A stretch of 35,144 nt of DNA from CAXBDP01 sp041689935 (GTDB lineage: Bacteria > Bacteroidota > Bacteroidia > Cytophagales > Cyclobacteriaceae), in assembly GCA_041689935.1 (NCBI GenBank), contig JBDNFI010000110.1:1-35144 (forward strand), in the 5' to 3' direction. The translations under genes and the position numbers were made by a program. Shown in pieces: positions 5,379 through 14,886 of the stretch (its first letter is position 1; each line of letters starts with the position of its first letter). Under the pieces are notes generated by a model, which saw nothing but the letters and a program-made list of their open reading frames with translations, ran no database searches and was not told where the DNA came from.

Positions 5379-6815
5379 ATGATGAAGGTATATCAAATAT
5401 ATGTTCCTGAATTGGCAACTTATATAAAATATAAGGTTCTAGATCCTGAAGAAATTGATTCTCTCATGGAAGAGCTAGATAACAAACCACCAAAAGATTT
5501 TAAGCTTTCAATCTTAGAACATGTTATCTATAATGTAAAATCTGATGTAACAGCAGCGCTCCGTGTTATGTCACGCGATGCAGCAGAACGCTGTATTGAT
5601 GCGATGTACAACGGGTGCGTAATGCTTAACCCTGGTTTAGATATAGATTTATGGATTCAATTATCATATGCTAAATCGAGTGGAAACTCCGATATTAGTT
5701 TTGATAACTCGTTAGAGTTTGATCTCTCTGCGATAGAATCGGAAATTGCTAGAAAAATGGGTAGGACTAGAGAGAAAAGACAGTCTGGCGATAAACCGAA
5801 GAGTAAAAAAGTTACTAGACAAAAATTTCTAGGTTTAGAAAATTATTTAGAGTCAAATGTAATCGGACAAACAGAAGCTATTAATTCTGTTGTATCAGCT
5901 CTAAAAAGATCACAGGTTGGCTTAAATGATAAAAATAGACCATTAGGTATTTTTCTCTTTGCTGGATCATCTGGAGTTGGCAAAACACATTTAGCTAACA
6001 CACTGCATAATTATCTCTTTAGTGAAGAATACCCAATGGTGAGAATAGATTGTGGCGAATTCCAACATAAGCATGAAAATCAGAAATTAATAGGGTCACC
6101 TCCAGGTTATGTAGGTCATGATGAGGGTGGGCAGTTGGTCAACCTTATAAAGAAGTATCCACATACCGTTGTCTTATTAGATGAGGTTGAGAAAGCACAC
6201 GCTGATATGTGGAATACCTTTCTGAGAGTATTTGAAGATGGAATCTTAACAGATGGAAAAGGGGAAGCGGTAAGTTTTTTAAACACGATTATAATAATGA
6301 CTACAAATCTTGGTAATGAAAAAACGGTAGATTATCTTCTTTCCGGTGGTACAGGTTTTGCTAAAAGTCTAAATTTTAAAACAGGAACAACACAAATGCC
6401 AGCTAAAGATATGGTGGATAAAAATACACTTGATGCTATCCGTAAACACTTTAGACCTGAGTTCTTGAACAGGTTAGATAAAACTATTGTTTTTAATCAT
6501 CTTAAAAAAGAGGATTTTGAGAAAATTGCTGAATTAGAAATGTCAATTATTGTAGACAAACTTACTAGAAAAGGATACAATATTAATTATACCGATTCTG
6601 TTATATCGGCGCTTTTAAATAAAGGGGTAGATACAATAAAAGGGGCTAGAGGGTTAGCTCAAGTCCGTAGAGAGCAATTAGAAGACCAGCTTGCCGATAT
6701 CTTAATTAAGTCAGTTCCTCCGCGTGGAACAATATTTGAGATCTCATATAACGAAGAAGGTGGGGATTTTGTATTCACATTAAAGAAACCATTAAAAGTA
6801 CTATCTGCAGATTAG
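5379..6815 (+). CDS. Clp/Hsp100-type AAA+ unfoldase with phage-specific N-terminus
   Basis: 478 aa with one AAA+ module most like the second ATPase domain of ClpB/ClpA: Walker A GSSGVGKT (196-203), pore loop GYVG (243-246), Walker B VVLLDE (264-269), Arg finger in FLNRLD (R365), sensor-2 GAR (422-424). Such proteins thread or remodel proteins using ATP. The first 130 residues are not a Clp N-domain; LSILEHVIYN and AAERCIDAMYNG suggest a helical adaptor of phage origin. AAAGGAA precedes the ATG by 7 bases. It starts the rightward run leading to the packaging genes, so a role in virion assembly or in remodelling host or phage proteins is possible; this is inference. Confidence 0.85.
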   Translation: MMKVYQIYVPELATYIKYKVLDPEEIDSLMEELDNKPPKDFKLSILEHVIYNVKSDVTAALRVMSRDAAERCIDAMYNGCVMLNPGLDIDLWIQLSYAKSSGNSDISFDNSLEFDLSAIESEIARKMGRTREKRQSGDKPKSKKVTRQKFLGLENYLESNVIGQTEAINSVVSALKRSQVGLNDKNRPLGIFLFAGSSGVGKTHLANTLHNYLFSEEYPMVRIDCGEFQHKHENQKLIGSPPGYVGHDEGGQLVNLIKKYPHTVVLLDEVEKAHADMWNTFLRVFEDGILTDGKGEAVSFLNTIIIMTTNLGNEKTVDYLLSGGTGFAKSLNFKTGTTQMPAKDMVDKNTLDAIRKHFRPEFLNRLDKTIVFNHLKKEDFEKIAELEMSIIVDKLTRKGYNINYTDSVISALLNKGVDTIKGARGLAQVRREQLEDQLADILIKSVPPRGTIFEISYNEEGGDFVFTLKKPLKVLSAD

Positions 6816-6870
6816 ATTAATTACTATATAGGTATAAGTTTAATAATTTTTTGATTAAAGGAGCAAATTT

Positions 6871-7116
6871 ATGGCATTTATGTCAAGTGGAGCAAAAGCA
6901 TTTGCAAGAAATGGTCCTCTAGCTAGAAGGGTTGCTAGTGGCTTGAATAGGGGAGTGAGTGCCCTTGGTGGCGGTACAGGACGTACTACCTCTACTGCTA
7001 GAAGTGGTTTAATTGCGATGCGCAATAACCCAAGAAGAACAATGGGCGGGGCTGCTGGTCTCGGTGGTCTTGGCGCAATGAATAATCGTAGAAGATCTGA
7101 AGGACCAATGTACTAA
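6871..7116 (+). CDS. Gly/Ala/Arg-rich small protein
   Basis: 81 aa. Very rich in Gly, Ala, Arg and Ser; TMGGAAGLGGLGAM near the C-terminus is a glycine-zipper-like hydrophobic segment followed by NNRRR. AAGGAG lies about 7 bases before the ATG. Same style as 3139, 7128 and 12780-13365. Could be a minor virion or assembly protein that contacts DNA or membrane; not recognised. Confidence 0.6.
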   Translation: MAFMSSGAKAFARNGPLARRVASGLNRGVSALGGGTGRTTSTARSGLIAMRNNPRRTMGGAAGLGGLGAMNNRRRSEGPMY

Positions 7117-7127
7117 GGAGTATTTTT

Positions 7128-7436
7128 ATGCCTATGGTTGGTAGAGCATTAGGTGCCACAAGAAATGTGGCATCAAGAGCAAGAAGTAGCGGTGGCAGAG
7201 CTGTGGAAGGTGCAGCAGGTAGAACCTCTAGAGGTCTCCATGTAGCTGGTGGGTACGCATCAAAAGCTCCCGGGTTATCAAAAAGGATTGCCGGTGGAGC
7301 GTCGCGAGCTTTAGAATTTGGTTCACGTCATCCAAAATCAATGTTAGGCGCTGCTGGTGCTGCCATTGGGTATGGTGGTTATAGAGGTTTTAATAATAGT
7401 AGATCAGCTAGATCAAGTGGGGGAACTAGATTCTAA
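7128..7436 (+). CDS. Gly/Ala/Arg-rich small protein
   Basis: 102 aa, 11 bases after the preceding stop, ribosome site AAGGAG. Basic Arg/Ser/Gly body, hydrophobic SMLGAAGAAIGYGGYRGF segment (about residues 74-92), then an Asn/Arg/Ser-rich tail. Probably a paralogue of the upstream gene by architecture. Confidence 0.6.
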   Translation: MPMVGRALGATRNVASRARSSGGRAVEGAAGRTSRGLHVAGGYASKAPGLSKRIAGGASRALEFGSRHPKSMLGAAGAAIGYGGYRGFNNSRSARSSGGTRF

Positions 7437-7442
7437 TAAAAC

Positions 7443-7471
7443 TGCTATAATTAGTGCAGGACTATGCACTA
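7443..7471 (+). promoter_or_regulatory. Extended -10 promoter with initial hairpin
   Basis: TGCTATAAT (7442-7450) is an extended -10. It is followed by a perfect 7-bp hairpin TAGTGCA-GGACTA-TGCACTA at 7452-7471, which would lie at the transcript start, and then AGGAG before the ATG at 7489. No clear -35. Confidence 0.35.
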
Positions 7472-7488
7472 TAGAAGTAGGAGATGTG

Positions 7489-7911
7489 ATGAGTGATTGG
7501 AAGAATTTTATTAATGTTCATGGAAATTTTGAACTTCCGAATTTTCTATATAGAACAATAAACGATTTGATGAAACAAACTTTGGATATGGGGACTTTAC
7601 TATCCGATGATGTTTATAAGCTTAGGGCATATAAAGAGCAAACAAAAAAAATATTTAGGAGCAAGTGGTTTGATCTTGCCCAAGCATTAGAATTCTTTAA
7701 TATCATAGAACAATGCCCATGTATGTCTATAAAAAATTATGCTAACAAAGAAGCCCATTGCGATATGTGTAAAGGGGCAAGATTTGTGGTTAATGCATCT
7801 CTCACACCAGATGAGATGAAAGAAGTAAGTATCTTTTTGAACGCTGCGCAAAGTGTAGAAGTAGCAGAAAAGGTACAAAAAAGTTTAATAAAAGTTTTAT
7901 CTGAGATATAA
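7489..7911 (+). CDS. Hypothetical protein with Cys motif
   Basis: 140 aa. The ATG at 7489 has AGGAG 6 bases upstream; the frame extends to 7357 but overlaps the previous gene there. CPC (76-78) and CDMCKG (91-96) probably bind one zinc; CxxCxG recalls DnaJ-type knuckles. The rest is helical. The stop codon abuts the next ATG at 7912, so the two are coupled. Function unknown. Confidence 0.6.
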   Translation: MSDWKNFINVHGNFELPNFLYRTINDLMKQTLDMGTLLSDDVYKLRAYKEQTKKIFRSKWFDLAQALEFFNIIEQCPCMSIKNYANKEAHCDMCKGARFVVNASLTPDEMKEVSIFLNAAQSVEVAEKVQKSLIKVLSEI

Positions 7912-8089
7912 ATGATTTGCGATAGATGTAATGGTTCCTTGAATCTTGTATTTGAAGAACTGGTTCACCAAAATTCAATTACAAAAATTGAAGAACATTA
8001 TTGTCCCCGGGTGTAAAAGTTGCGTTATTAATTCTTATGGTCAGGATGGTTTGATTAAATCAGAATGGATCGATTTTAATGGAAAATAA
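7912..8089 (+). CDS. Zinc-ribbon protein, requires +1 shift at CGG 8008
   Basis: The ATG directly follows the upstream stop. Frame 0 gives 34 aa ending CPRV. Skipping the C at 8008 gives a 58-aa protein with CDRC (3-6) and CPGCKSC (31-37), a complete two-knuckle zinc ribbon ending at 8089, eleven bases inside the next gene. The second knuckle exists only after the shift, which argues that the shifted product is the real one. Function unknown; it lies in the packaging gene run. Confidence 0.65.
8008..8010 (+). other. CGG +1 recoding site 1
   Basis: Context TGT CCC CGG GTG TAA. Reading CCC-(C)-GGG-TGT restores CPGC. Zero-frame stop one codon later. Confidence 0.75.
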
Positions 8090-8795
8090 TTTAGAAAAAC
8101 TTGAAAGTAAAGATTCTTTTATGGATAAATTTGAATCTTTACGTCCAGATCTCTTTTTTCCAGAAGAGTGGACTGGCGATGAAAAAAATAAAGTTCTAGA
8201 AATGTTACGCCCACAAAAAACAAGAACTTCTATGTTTTCTTCAATACCAATGCGCTGCGAGGCGAGCAAATGTATTTTTGCAGACACATGCCCATTACAT
8301 AAGGTTAATCTAGCTCCTCTTGGAAAACCCTGTCCGCTAGAGATGGCTATGGTAGCTCAATTTACTGCCGAGTATATCGAACAATTAGATGTAAGCCCAG
8401 ATAACCTAGTAGAGGTATCTATGGTACGAGATCTAGTTGATCAAGAAGTCCAATATTTGCGCAAAACTAAACTTCTAGCAAAAGAATCTTTCATACAAGA
8501 AAATGTTATAGGTATTGATAAAGAAGGCAATGTAATAATGAAGAAAGAACTTCACTTAGCAGTTGAGTTAGAAGATAGATTACACAAAAGAAGAAAAGAT
8601 CTTCGCAACCAATTATTGGCAACGAGAGAAGCAAGAGCTAAAGTCGGACAAGTTCAATTAGATACAGCTCAAGCTATTTCTGCAATAATACATAAAGTTC
8701 AAGCTATAGAAATCGAAAATCAAAAATTAATTAGAAAAAAACTTGGCACCTACGATGTAGATGATTATATCGAATCTCAAAAAGATATAGAGTAA
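8079..8795 (+). CDS. Phage protein with four-Cys motif and coiled coil
   Basis: 238 aa. Cys at 60, 65, 71 and 85 (MRCEASKCIFADTCPL, then GKPCPLE) likely bind a metal ion; residues about 125-225 are charged and helical, suggesting a coiled coil. No own ribosome site: the start overlaps the end of the shifted zinc-ribbon frame, so it may depend on coupling to it. Placed just ahead of the packaging genes, where a small terminase would sit, but I cannot show that it is one. Confidence 0.65.
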   Translation: MENNLEKLESKDSFMDKFESLRPDLFFPEEWTGDEKNKVLEMLRPQKTRTSMFSSIPMRCEASKCIFADTCPLHKVNLAPLGKPCPLEMAMVAQFTAEYIEQLDVSPDNLVEVSMVRDLVDQEVQYLRKTKLLAKESFIQENVIGIDKEGNVIMKKELHLAVELEDRLHKRRKDLRNQLLATREARAKVGQVQLDTAQAISAIIHKVQAIEIENQKLIRKKLGTYDVDDYIESQKDIE

Positions 8796-8798
8796 AAT

Positions 8799-11700
8799 AT
8801 GCGCAAAAGAACCATGAGTAATACTGAGATAGCTAATGTGGCTAAAGGAATATTCTTGCCAGAAGGTAAAAAAATATCCGTACAATCAGAACCAATAACT
8901 CCACTTTCAATTAGCAAGATATTAGGCTATCAAGAAATGTTAGAAGAAGGGATGCGTGTGTCTTCCCCTGAAGCATATTTAGGGGGCGTGCAAGGTGTTT
9001 ATGAGGAATATTTTACTCTTTTAGGAAACGTAAAGAACCTAAGCACAAGAGGAAAGCAAATGCTTAGTCGGCTTATCGAATTCTGCGAGAGGACAAAGGT
9101 ATCTCGACCTTCGAATGATGGAAAACTTAGATTTAACGCTCTTAAATAAAGAGAATGCGGATTTAATACATAGCAAATATCAAAAGGCAGGCTTAGCCTT
9201 TGAAGATCTTTTTGCAAACATGGGGTTTCCTTCAAGATCGCTAGAATCTAGTAATGCATATAGAAACTTTTTCAATTTTTCAGTCAGCCCATTTGGAACT
9301 GGGTATAAAGCAGGTGAAGGAATGCACCCTATGATGTTTAATATTTTGGGAGCATCTATTAATGCAAGTGAAAATCCTTCATCATTAGATGCAATCAATA
9401 GCAGTAGAACCAAATTAAGAAGCCCTGCTTCATTAAGAAATTTAATGGAAAGATCTAAAAATTATTTAGGAGGTGCAGGACCAAATTCCCCCACTAATCA
9501 TCTTGGTATCCCTAAATCTAAAATGGGACAAGAGATACTTGTCGGGACATGGGATCTTGAAACAACAGGTTTAACACCAGATTCCAAAGTTAGAGATCTT
9601 TCACTTGTTAGCACAAAAGTTAAGTATCATTTAGATGGAACTTTTACCTCAACGAATCCTGAACTTGTGATCAGAAAACAAATCCAATCTGATCTAATGG
9701 ACATTGCTGGTGTAACCGGTCCAGATGGAAGAACAATGCCACTCTCGATGTCAACGTTTCTTCACGAAAATGGAGTTACAACTGAAGCACAAATGGAGAA
9801 TCTTTATCCAGGTAAATTAAATAAATTTAAAAAATCCTTAGCAGACGGCGGTAAACAAGCTGTAGAAGATATGACAGAATACATGCGCGAAATGCTAAAA
9901 ATGGATATAGTAACAGGGAATAATACGGCATCGTTTGACGTAGATATGCTAATACAGTCAATACAGGGATACCCTGCTTATAGTGAGAATTTTGAAGCTC
10001 AAAAGGTTCTTACTGCTTTTTTGAAAAGAAAACAAGATGACCCTGGCTGGTTTGTTGATACATTAGACTCTTCTAGATTATTTTTGGACCCTCGCGAAAA
10101 GATTAAAAATGCATTAAGAAATGTACCTGAATTAGGGGATCATCCTGAAACCATAAACTTGATAGATGGTCTTACTGCTTCAATAATGAGAGACGAATCA
10201 CTTATAGGAAAGCAAACAGGAGAGAATGCTTTAGAGAATATATTTTTGAATACAAATCTTTTTGATCTAATAGAAAAAAATGAAGAATATTCTCGTACTG
10301 TTTTGGAACACATGGAGAATGCAGGAACACACAGCTCAACAGTAGACTCATATTTAAACTCATTATATAGTCAATTTTTGCAAGAAGGTAGAATCCGTGT
10401 ATCTCATCGCATGCCAGTTGGGATGACTCCATCTAATTTATCAGATGGGGCAGCTAAATTATTTAGAGAACAATCAGGGCCAATACGTTCTGCGTTAGAG
10501 GAAATTAATGTTTTAGCAGAAAATAAACCAGCTAGTAAATTTGTTTCTTTCCTTAGAAACAGAGTGATGAGAAGCTCATCAGTAACGCCAACAACGAATG
10601 TTAACAATATACATTCTTTATCAGAAGATGTTTTTAACTACTTTAAAGATACATCAGGTGGTAGACAAAAAATATCACTTATGGTAGATCAAGAATATGG
10701 CGCTAAAATAGGAATGCTTAAGAATGCTGTTGACATAGAAGAATCATTTGGAGAAGGGGCAGAAGCAGGAAAACTATTTTATTCTAAAGAAGACGATAGA
10801 TTTCAATTCAAAAATTCTATTGGAAGAACACTAGAAGTAGATCAAGATGTAGCAAATGAAATGATTACTCAAACCCTAGAAGAGGCAAGAGGTGGAGTCA
10901 AAACAGGAAAGATAACAGCAGGTGGACGTACAATAGAATTTAATGAAGCTGCAGAAAGAATAAATAATATAGGATTTACTAACTTGGAACAAACCGAGTT
11001 AAGTCAAACATTAGTGGCGAGAAAATCTTTACTTGATATTGGAGAAGTAAAATTCCCATTAGGGAATAAACCCGCAATGAGAGAAGCGCTTTCCACAACT
11101 TCTGAATATTACGGCGCAGAAGGCGGCATATCGGGAACATCTTTTATAACAAAAAATGTTTTATCTTCAGATATGGTGTCAGTCGCTGGACACATGGGGG
11201 CAACGTCAGAAATAGAAAAAACAACTGCATATTCAAGAGCTTTGGCAAGTAGAGGTTTACCATATGCTGATATTGATGTGAGAAGCAGAGTTATGGCAAC
11301 CTCAGAATCTCACGCAACTGCAGAAATAGGTAGAAAAGCCTATAGATCATCAAAAAGTGCTGAAACCGCAGCTCTTGGAAGTGAAGGTGTTTTAGAAAAT
11401 CTTTCCGAGATGGGCCTTAGACATGCAATAGGTCAGGGTAGAGAAAATCAATTTGGTATTAAAATTAAAAGAGCTACTAAAGAGGGGTTTTTTGACTCAG
11501 CAGAAAATTCATATTTTAGGACTCCGATAAGAGGAGGGGTAGATCCAAGTCCAAGAACAATTATGACTGCTGAAGATATTACACAGTTAAAAATTAGAAA
11601 ATTTGATGAAGCTGGAGGAATAATTCCTGGGTCTGAAATTGAATTTGGTTCTAAAGCATTTAAAGAAGATATAAATTTAAATAGATTTACCGAGTCTTTA

Positions 11701-12777
11701 GTACAAGGCGTAGATAACAAAACTATAAATATAGCTTTTTCCCCTATAGAGCAATCGACAGCTACTATGGAAGATTTAGCCGATCAAGTCATGTCTCTTC
11801 AGATTAAAAGACTAGAAACCTTCCAAGGTTCAGAAACTGGTCCAGTAGCTATTGGTATAATTCAAGATTTTCAAAATTTACAAAATTCTATTTTTGGTAA
11901 GGGAGGGATATCCACAGAAGATAGGCAAAAAGAATTATTGAAAATTGCTAAGATGGCAACAGGAAAGGAAAGAGAAACTTATTTAAGAGAATTGGGCGAG
12001 AAAAACAACGTTGCAGATCAGTATCTAGAAGGTTGGCAAACTGTAAAGAAAAACCTGGGAGAAGATATAGCCGACAATAATATAGTTGGATTCAAGTTTG
12101 GTGGTGGAGAAGCCGCAGAAAGAATTGTAGAAGGAAGAGCAATTCATGGTCTGCACATGGAGAATACCGATTATTCTATTAAAGGTAGAGGCTCTAGACT
12201 AGTAGATATAATAGAAGATAGAACAGGTAAACCACTTGCCGCAGTTTTCTCCCCTAGTGTTCCTGATAAAGTGGCGCGCGCTGCTACGGAAGTAGAAGCA
12301 TCAGTTACGAAAACACAAATCCCTAACGCTGGTATTTTAAACGCCGCGCAAGATGCAGAAGTGTTCCAAAGATCGAAAGATATAGCTAGAGGAATTCAAG
12401 ACTTAGGCCCAATTTCGGCTGACTCAGGTAGAGTGAAAGAGGCATCACTCGCACTTAATATTGGAAGAGATTGGATGCAAGCCAATAAAGGAAAAATTTT
12501 AATAGGGGCGGCTGTATCAGTTGGAGCTTTTGTTGGATATAGACAAGCTAAGAAAAACAACGAAAATGAACTATATGAAGATACTATATCACCAGCACCT
12601 TTTGAACAAGGGCAAAGACCTTATGCAATACAGGAAGCTTTAGAAAGCGGCAATGCTTACTCTTCTAAAAAAAGAGATCCGCTTATGACCGCTGGTATTG
12701 TAGGTAATTTAGATAGACAAAAAATAGGACACACTTCAATGAGTTCTACTAAAAATAATCATTTATTCGGAGAATAG
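8799..12777 (+). CDS. Giant protein with DEDDh exonuclease domain, +1 shift at CGG 9069
   Basis: Two frames: 8799-9149 (116 aa) and one open to 12777 whose first ATG is 9115 (1220 aa). Skipping C9069 joins them into about 1325 aa; the downstream ATG has no ribosome site, supporting fusion. Numbering from M9115, a DnaQ-like 3'-5' exonuclease domain is complete: motif I WDLETTG (D147, E149), motif II NNTASFDVDML (D275), motif III H406-x4-D411. The remaining about 800 residues are unrecognised, and near the C-terminus KILIGAAVSVGAFVGY (1127-1142) is a single hydrophobic segment followed by a basic tail. Lying among virion genes, it may be a structural or ejected protein with nuclease activity; that is inference. 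Confidence 0.75.
9069..9071 (+). other. CGG +1 recoding site 2
   Basis: Context ATG CTT AGT CGG CTT. Reading AGT-(C)-GGC-TTA enters the exonuclease frame 15 codons before its first ATG. The zero frame runs 25 more codons to 9149. Confidence 0.65.
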
Positions 12778-12779
12778 AA

Positions 12780-13365
12780 ATGGGATTATTATCATCACTA
12801 GGTAGAGCAGCTACCAGTAAAGTGGGAACAGCTGCAATCATCGGAGGTGCAGCTACGGCAGGCTTTCTTAAACATACTGCCCCAGCAGCAAGAGATGCTG
12901 CTATGGATGTAGCTTTTGACGACCCTAATGCAGATGAATCATTTTTAGGTAGAAAACTAACCCCAGGAGCAGTATTTGACGCCGCAGCGCCGGGAGGAAG
13001 ATCTGGTACCGCAGCGCTTGGTCTTATGGGTGCTGGCGCAGCACTAGGCGGAGCAGCACGGAGCATTCCTTCCTATGAAAATACCTGGCTTTTTAGGCAA
13101 GGGTATGGGAATAGCTAGAGGTGGGGCTATTGGTGCCGCTATAGGAATGGCAGGAGCAGCTACTATAGGCGGGGCCTATATTAATAGAAATGAAAAATTT
13201 TTTAGTCAATCACCATATTTTGGCAATAGAAGGTTAGACAGAAGAACCATGGAATATACCGGAACAAGCAACATGTATGGAGATAATACATCTTCCAGAA
13301 ATGCAAAAGATCTGAATGCCGATGGGAATATAGTTCTCGGAATGCATAACCTGAGAAGGGGATAA
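12780..13365 (+). CDS. Gly/Ala-rich two-segment membrane-like protein, +1 shift at CGG 13059
   Basis: GGAG precedes the ATG at 12780. Frame 0 stops at 13118 (112 aa); a second frame with ATG at 13075 runs to 13365. Skipping C13059 fuses them into 194 aa. The fused product has glycine-zipper-like hydrophobic segments (AAIIGGAATAGF near 18-29, LGLMGAGAALGGAA near 80-93 and GGAIGAAIGMAGAATIGGAY after the junction) and a polar tail. The junction lies in Gly/Ala-rich sequence on both sides, so composition is continuous. Function unknown; same style as the small proteins at 6871 and 7128. Confidence 0.65.
13059..13061 (+). other. CGG +1 recoding site 3
   Basis: Context GCA GCA CGG AGC. Reading GCA-(C)-GGA-GCA-TTC leads into the 13075 frame five codons before its ATG. 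Zero frame stops at 13118. Confidence 0.65.
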
Positions 13366-13371
13366 TATAAT

Positions 13372-14886
13372 ATGTCTGATGTATTTGCGGGTAACGCCCA
13401 AGAGCCAGTCAAGAGCTCTTCTATGGAAGCTATGGAAACCGCTAATAGAATAGGTCTTACGGGTATTGGTTTCGCTAACTTTAGGGGTCAAAATACAATA
13501 CTCAAAGGTGGATTTTTAGATAATAAAAGTTCAACAGGTATCGGGGCTAACTCTCGAGCTAAGTTTAGACCATTTATAGGTAACTCAATGATGCCAGGTG
13601 CAAGACCAGGTGCTGAGCAATTCGTTGGTGGAAAAAATATTTTTGGAAAAACCACTAAACGTGGCAGAAAAATGGAAGCAAAAAATGCAAAAGCATTAAG
13701 TCTAGGTCAACCAGGTAAGACTGGTTCATTCAAACGTTTTAGAAGAGGAAACTTAACAGCAGATCCAAGAGCATTTATGAGGAATCCAAACCTTTCTGGT
13801 TTTGGAGCACACAGTGCAGGTTTTGCTAGCCCCAATGCTGGTGGAGCACTTGCAAGTATATCTAATCAGGGAGCTAAGCTATTTGGGAAAGGAAAAAATG
13901 AGACACTATTTAGTGGTGGAATTTTTTCTAGGACAGGAGCAGTCACAAAATTAGAAAGAAGAGCTGCTCGTGGGAGAAGCACTGCTAGGGGGGATCTTAA
14001 TTTAACAAGAATTGCTAAAATGAATACACCAGTAAGTCCTTTTACTACAACCCCGTGGGGAATTAGAGGTCCACAAGGAAGATTTGTTAGTCCAAGAGCT
14101 ACGGACGTCATCCAGCATGGGGCATTAGGCCCCCTGATAGACAAAGGTGCAGCAGGACAAGCCTTAACAGTTGGAGAGAGACGCCAAATGGCGATAGCAG
14201 GCATATCTGGTAAGCACAGCAAATCGCTTTTCCGTATGATGCACACAGAAGGTGGTAGCATAGCAGCTGGGTTTGGCGAAAGAACCTCTGTCGCTGCTAG
14301 TGGTAACATAATAGCGGCAACATCAGATAAATATTTTGTTTCACCATTAACAAAAGCATTAGAAAAAAACGCATCCTTGATGAATAGAGCACTAGGTGCT
14401 GGGATTGGTATGCAGGGGCAGCTTGCCTCATCACTAGCTCCTGGGATTTTAGCTCAAAGAACAGGTTTAATGGCTGAAGAGATAGTACAAAAAGGTATTG
14501 TTAAGACTCTCGGTGTGCGAGGAGCTGCGGAAGCAGTTGGCGCAGGTGGTGCAAGATTAGCAGTGGGGATAGGTATGACAACTCTTGGTAAGGCAATACC
14601 TGGAATCAATTTACTTTTTGCCGCGGATATGGCTTATCAGTTAGCTAAATTGGGTGGTCTTGCAGTCAAAGGTGCTATTAACTTTGGTAAAGATGGTATG
14701 AAATCAATGCAAGGAAATATTAGTGGAGGAGTTTTTGGTGGCTATAAGGATAACGAAGTAGCAGCCACTTCTAGGGCTAGAGGTGTAGCTGCTATTCAAA
14801 ATTCGAGGATGAACGCAAGATCTTTGCTCGGCTCAGAAGCGCGGAATGATGGCAGCACATTATGGGTAGAGTATAATGAACGATAA
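13372..14886 (+). CDS. Large Gly/Ala-rich basic virion-like protein
   Basis: 504 aa in frame 0. AAGGGG lies 11 bases before the ATG. Basic, rich in Gly, Ala, Arg and Ser; a hydrophobic helical stretch (GIGMTTLGKAIPGINLLFAADMAY split over about residues 396-425) lies near the C-terminus. It contains an in-frame CGG at 14842: frame 0 ends at 14886, overlapping terL by 11 bases, while a +1 shift ends at 14869 (498 aa, tail GMMAAHYG) and leaves terL free. Not recognised; position before terL suggests a packaging or head role. Confidence 0.6.
   Translation: MSDVFAGNAQEPVKSSSMEAMETANRIGLTGIGFANFRGQNTILKGGFLDNKSSTGIGANSRAKFRPFIGNSMMPGARPGAEQFVGGKNIFGKTTKRGRKMEAKNAKALSLGQPGKTGSFKRFRRGNLTADPRAFMRNPNLSGFGAHSAGFASPNAGGALASISNQGAKLFGKGKNETLFSGGIFSRTGAVTKLERRAARGRSTARGDLNLTRIAKMNTPVSPFTTTPWGIRGPQGRFVSPRATDVIQHGALGPLIDKGAAGQALTVGERRQMAIAGISGKHSKSLFRMMHTEGGSIAAGFGERTSVAASGNIIAATSDKYFVSPLTKALEKNASLMNRALGAGIGMQGQLASSLAPGILAQRTGLMAEEIVQKGIVKTLGVRGAAEAVGAGGARLAVGIGMTTLGKAIPGINLLFAADMAYQLAKLGGLAVKGAINFGKDGMKSMQGNISGGVFGGYKDNEVAATSRARGVAAIQNSRMNARSLLGSEARNDGSTLWVEYNER
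14842..14844 (+). other. CGG +1 recoding site 4 (C-terminal)
   Basis: Context GAA GCG CGG AAT. A +1 shift gives Gly-Met-Met-Ala-Ala-His-Tyr-Gly then TAG at 14867-14869. Unlike the others, both frames end nearby, so on its own this site is only consistent with the pattern. Confidence 0.4.

Noticed and set aside
9115..9120. ATG 9115/9118 as the true start of the exonuclease gene
   Set aside because: No ribosome site within range, and the frame joins the 8799 gene at CGG 9069 in the same way as the other sites. Not disproved.
13866..14309. 147-codon minus-strand frame
   Set aside because: Antisense to the Gly/Ala-rich gene, Pro/Leu-rich shadow composition, no ribosome site.
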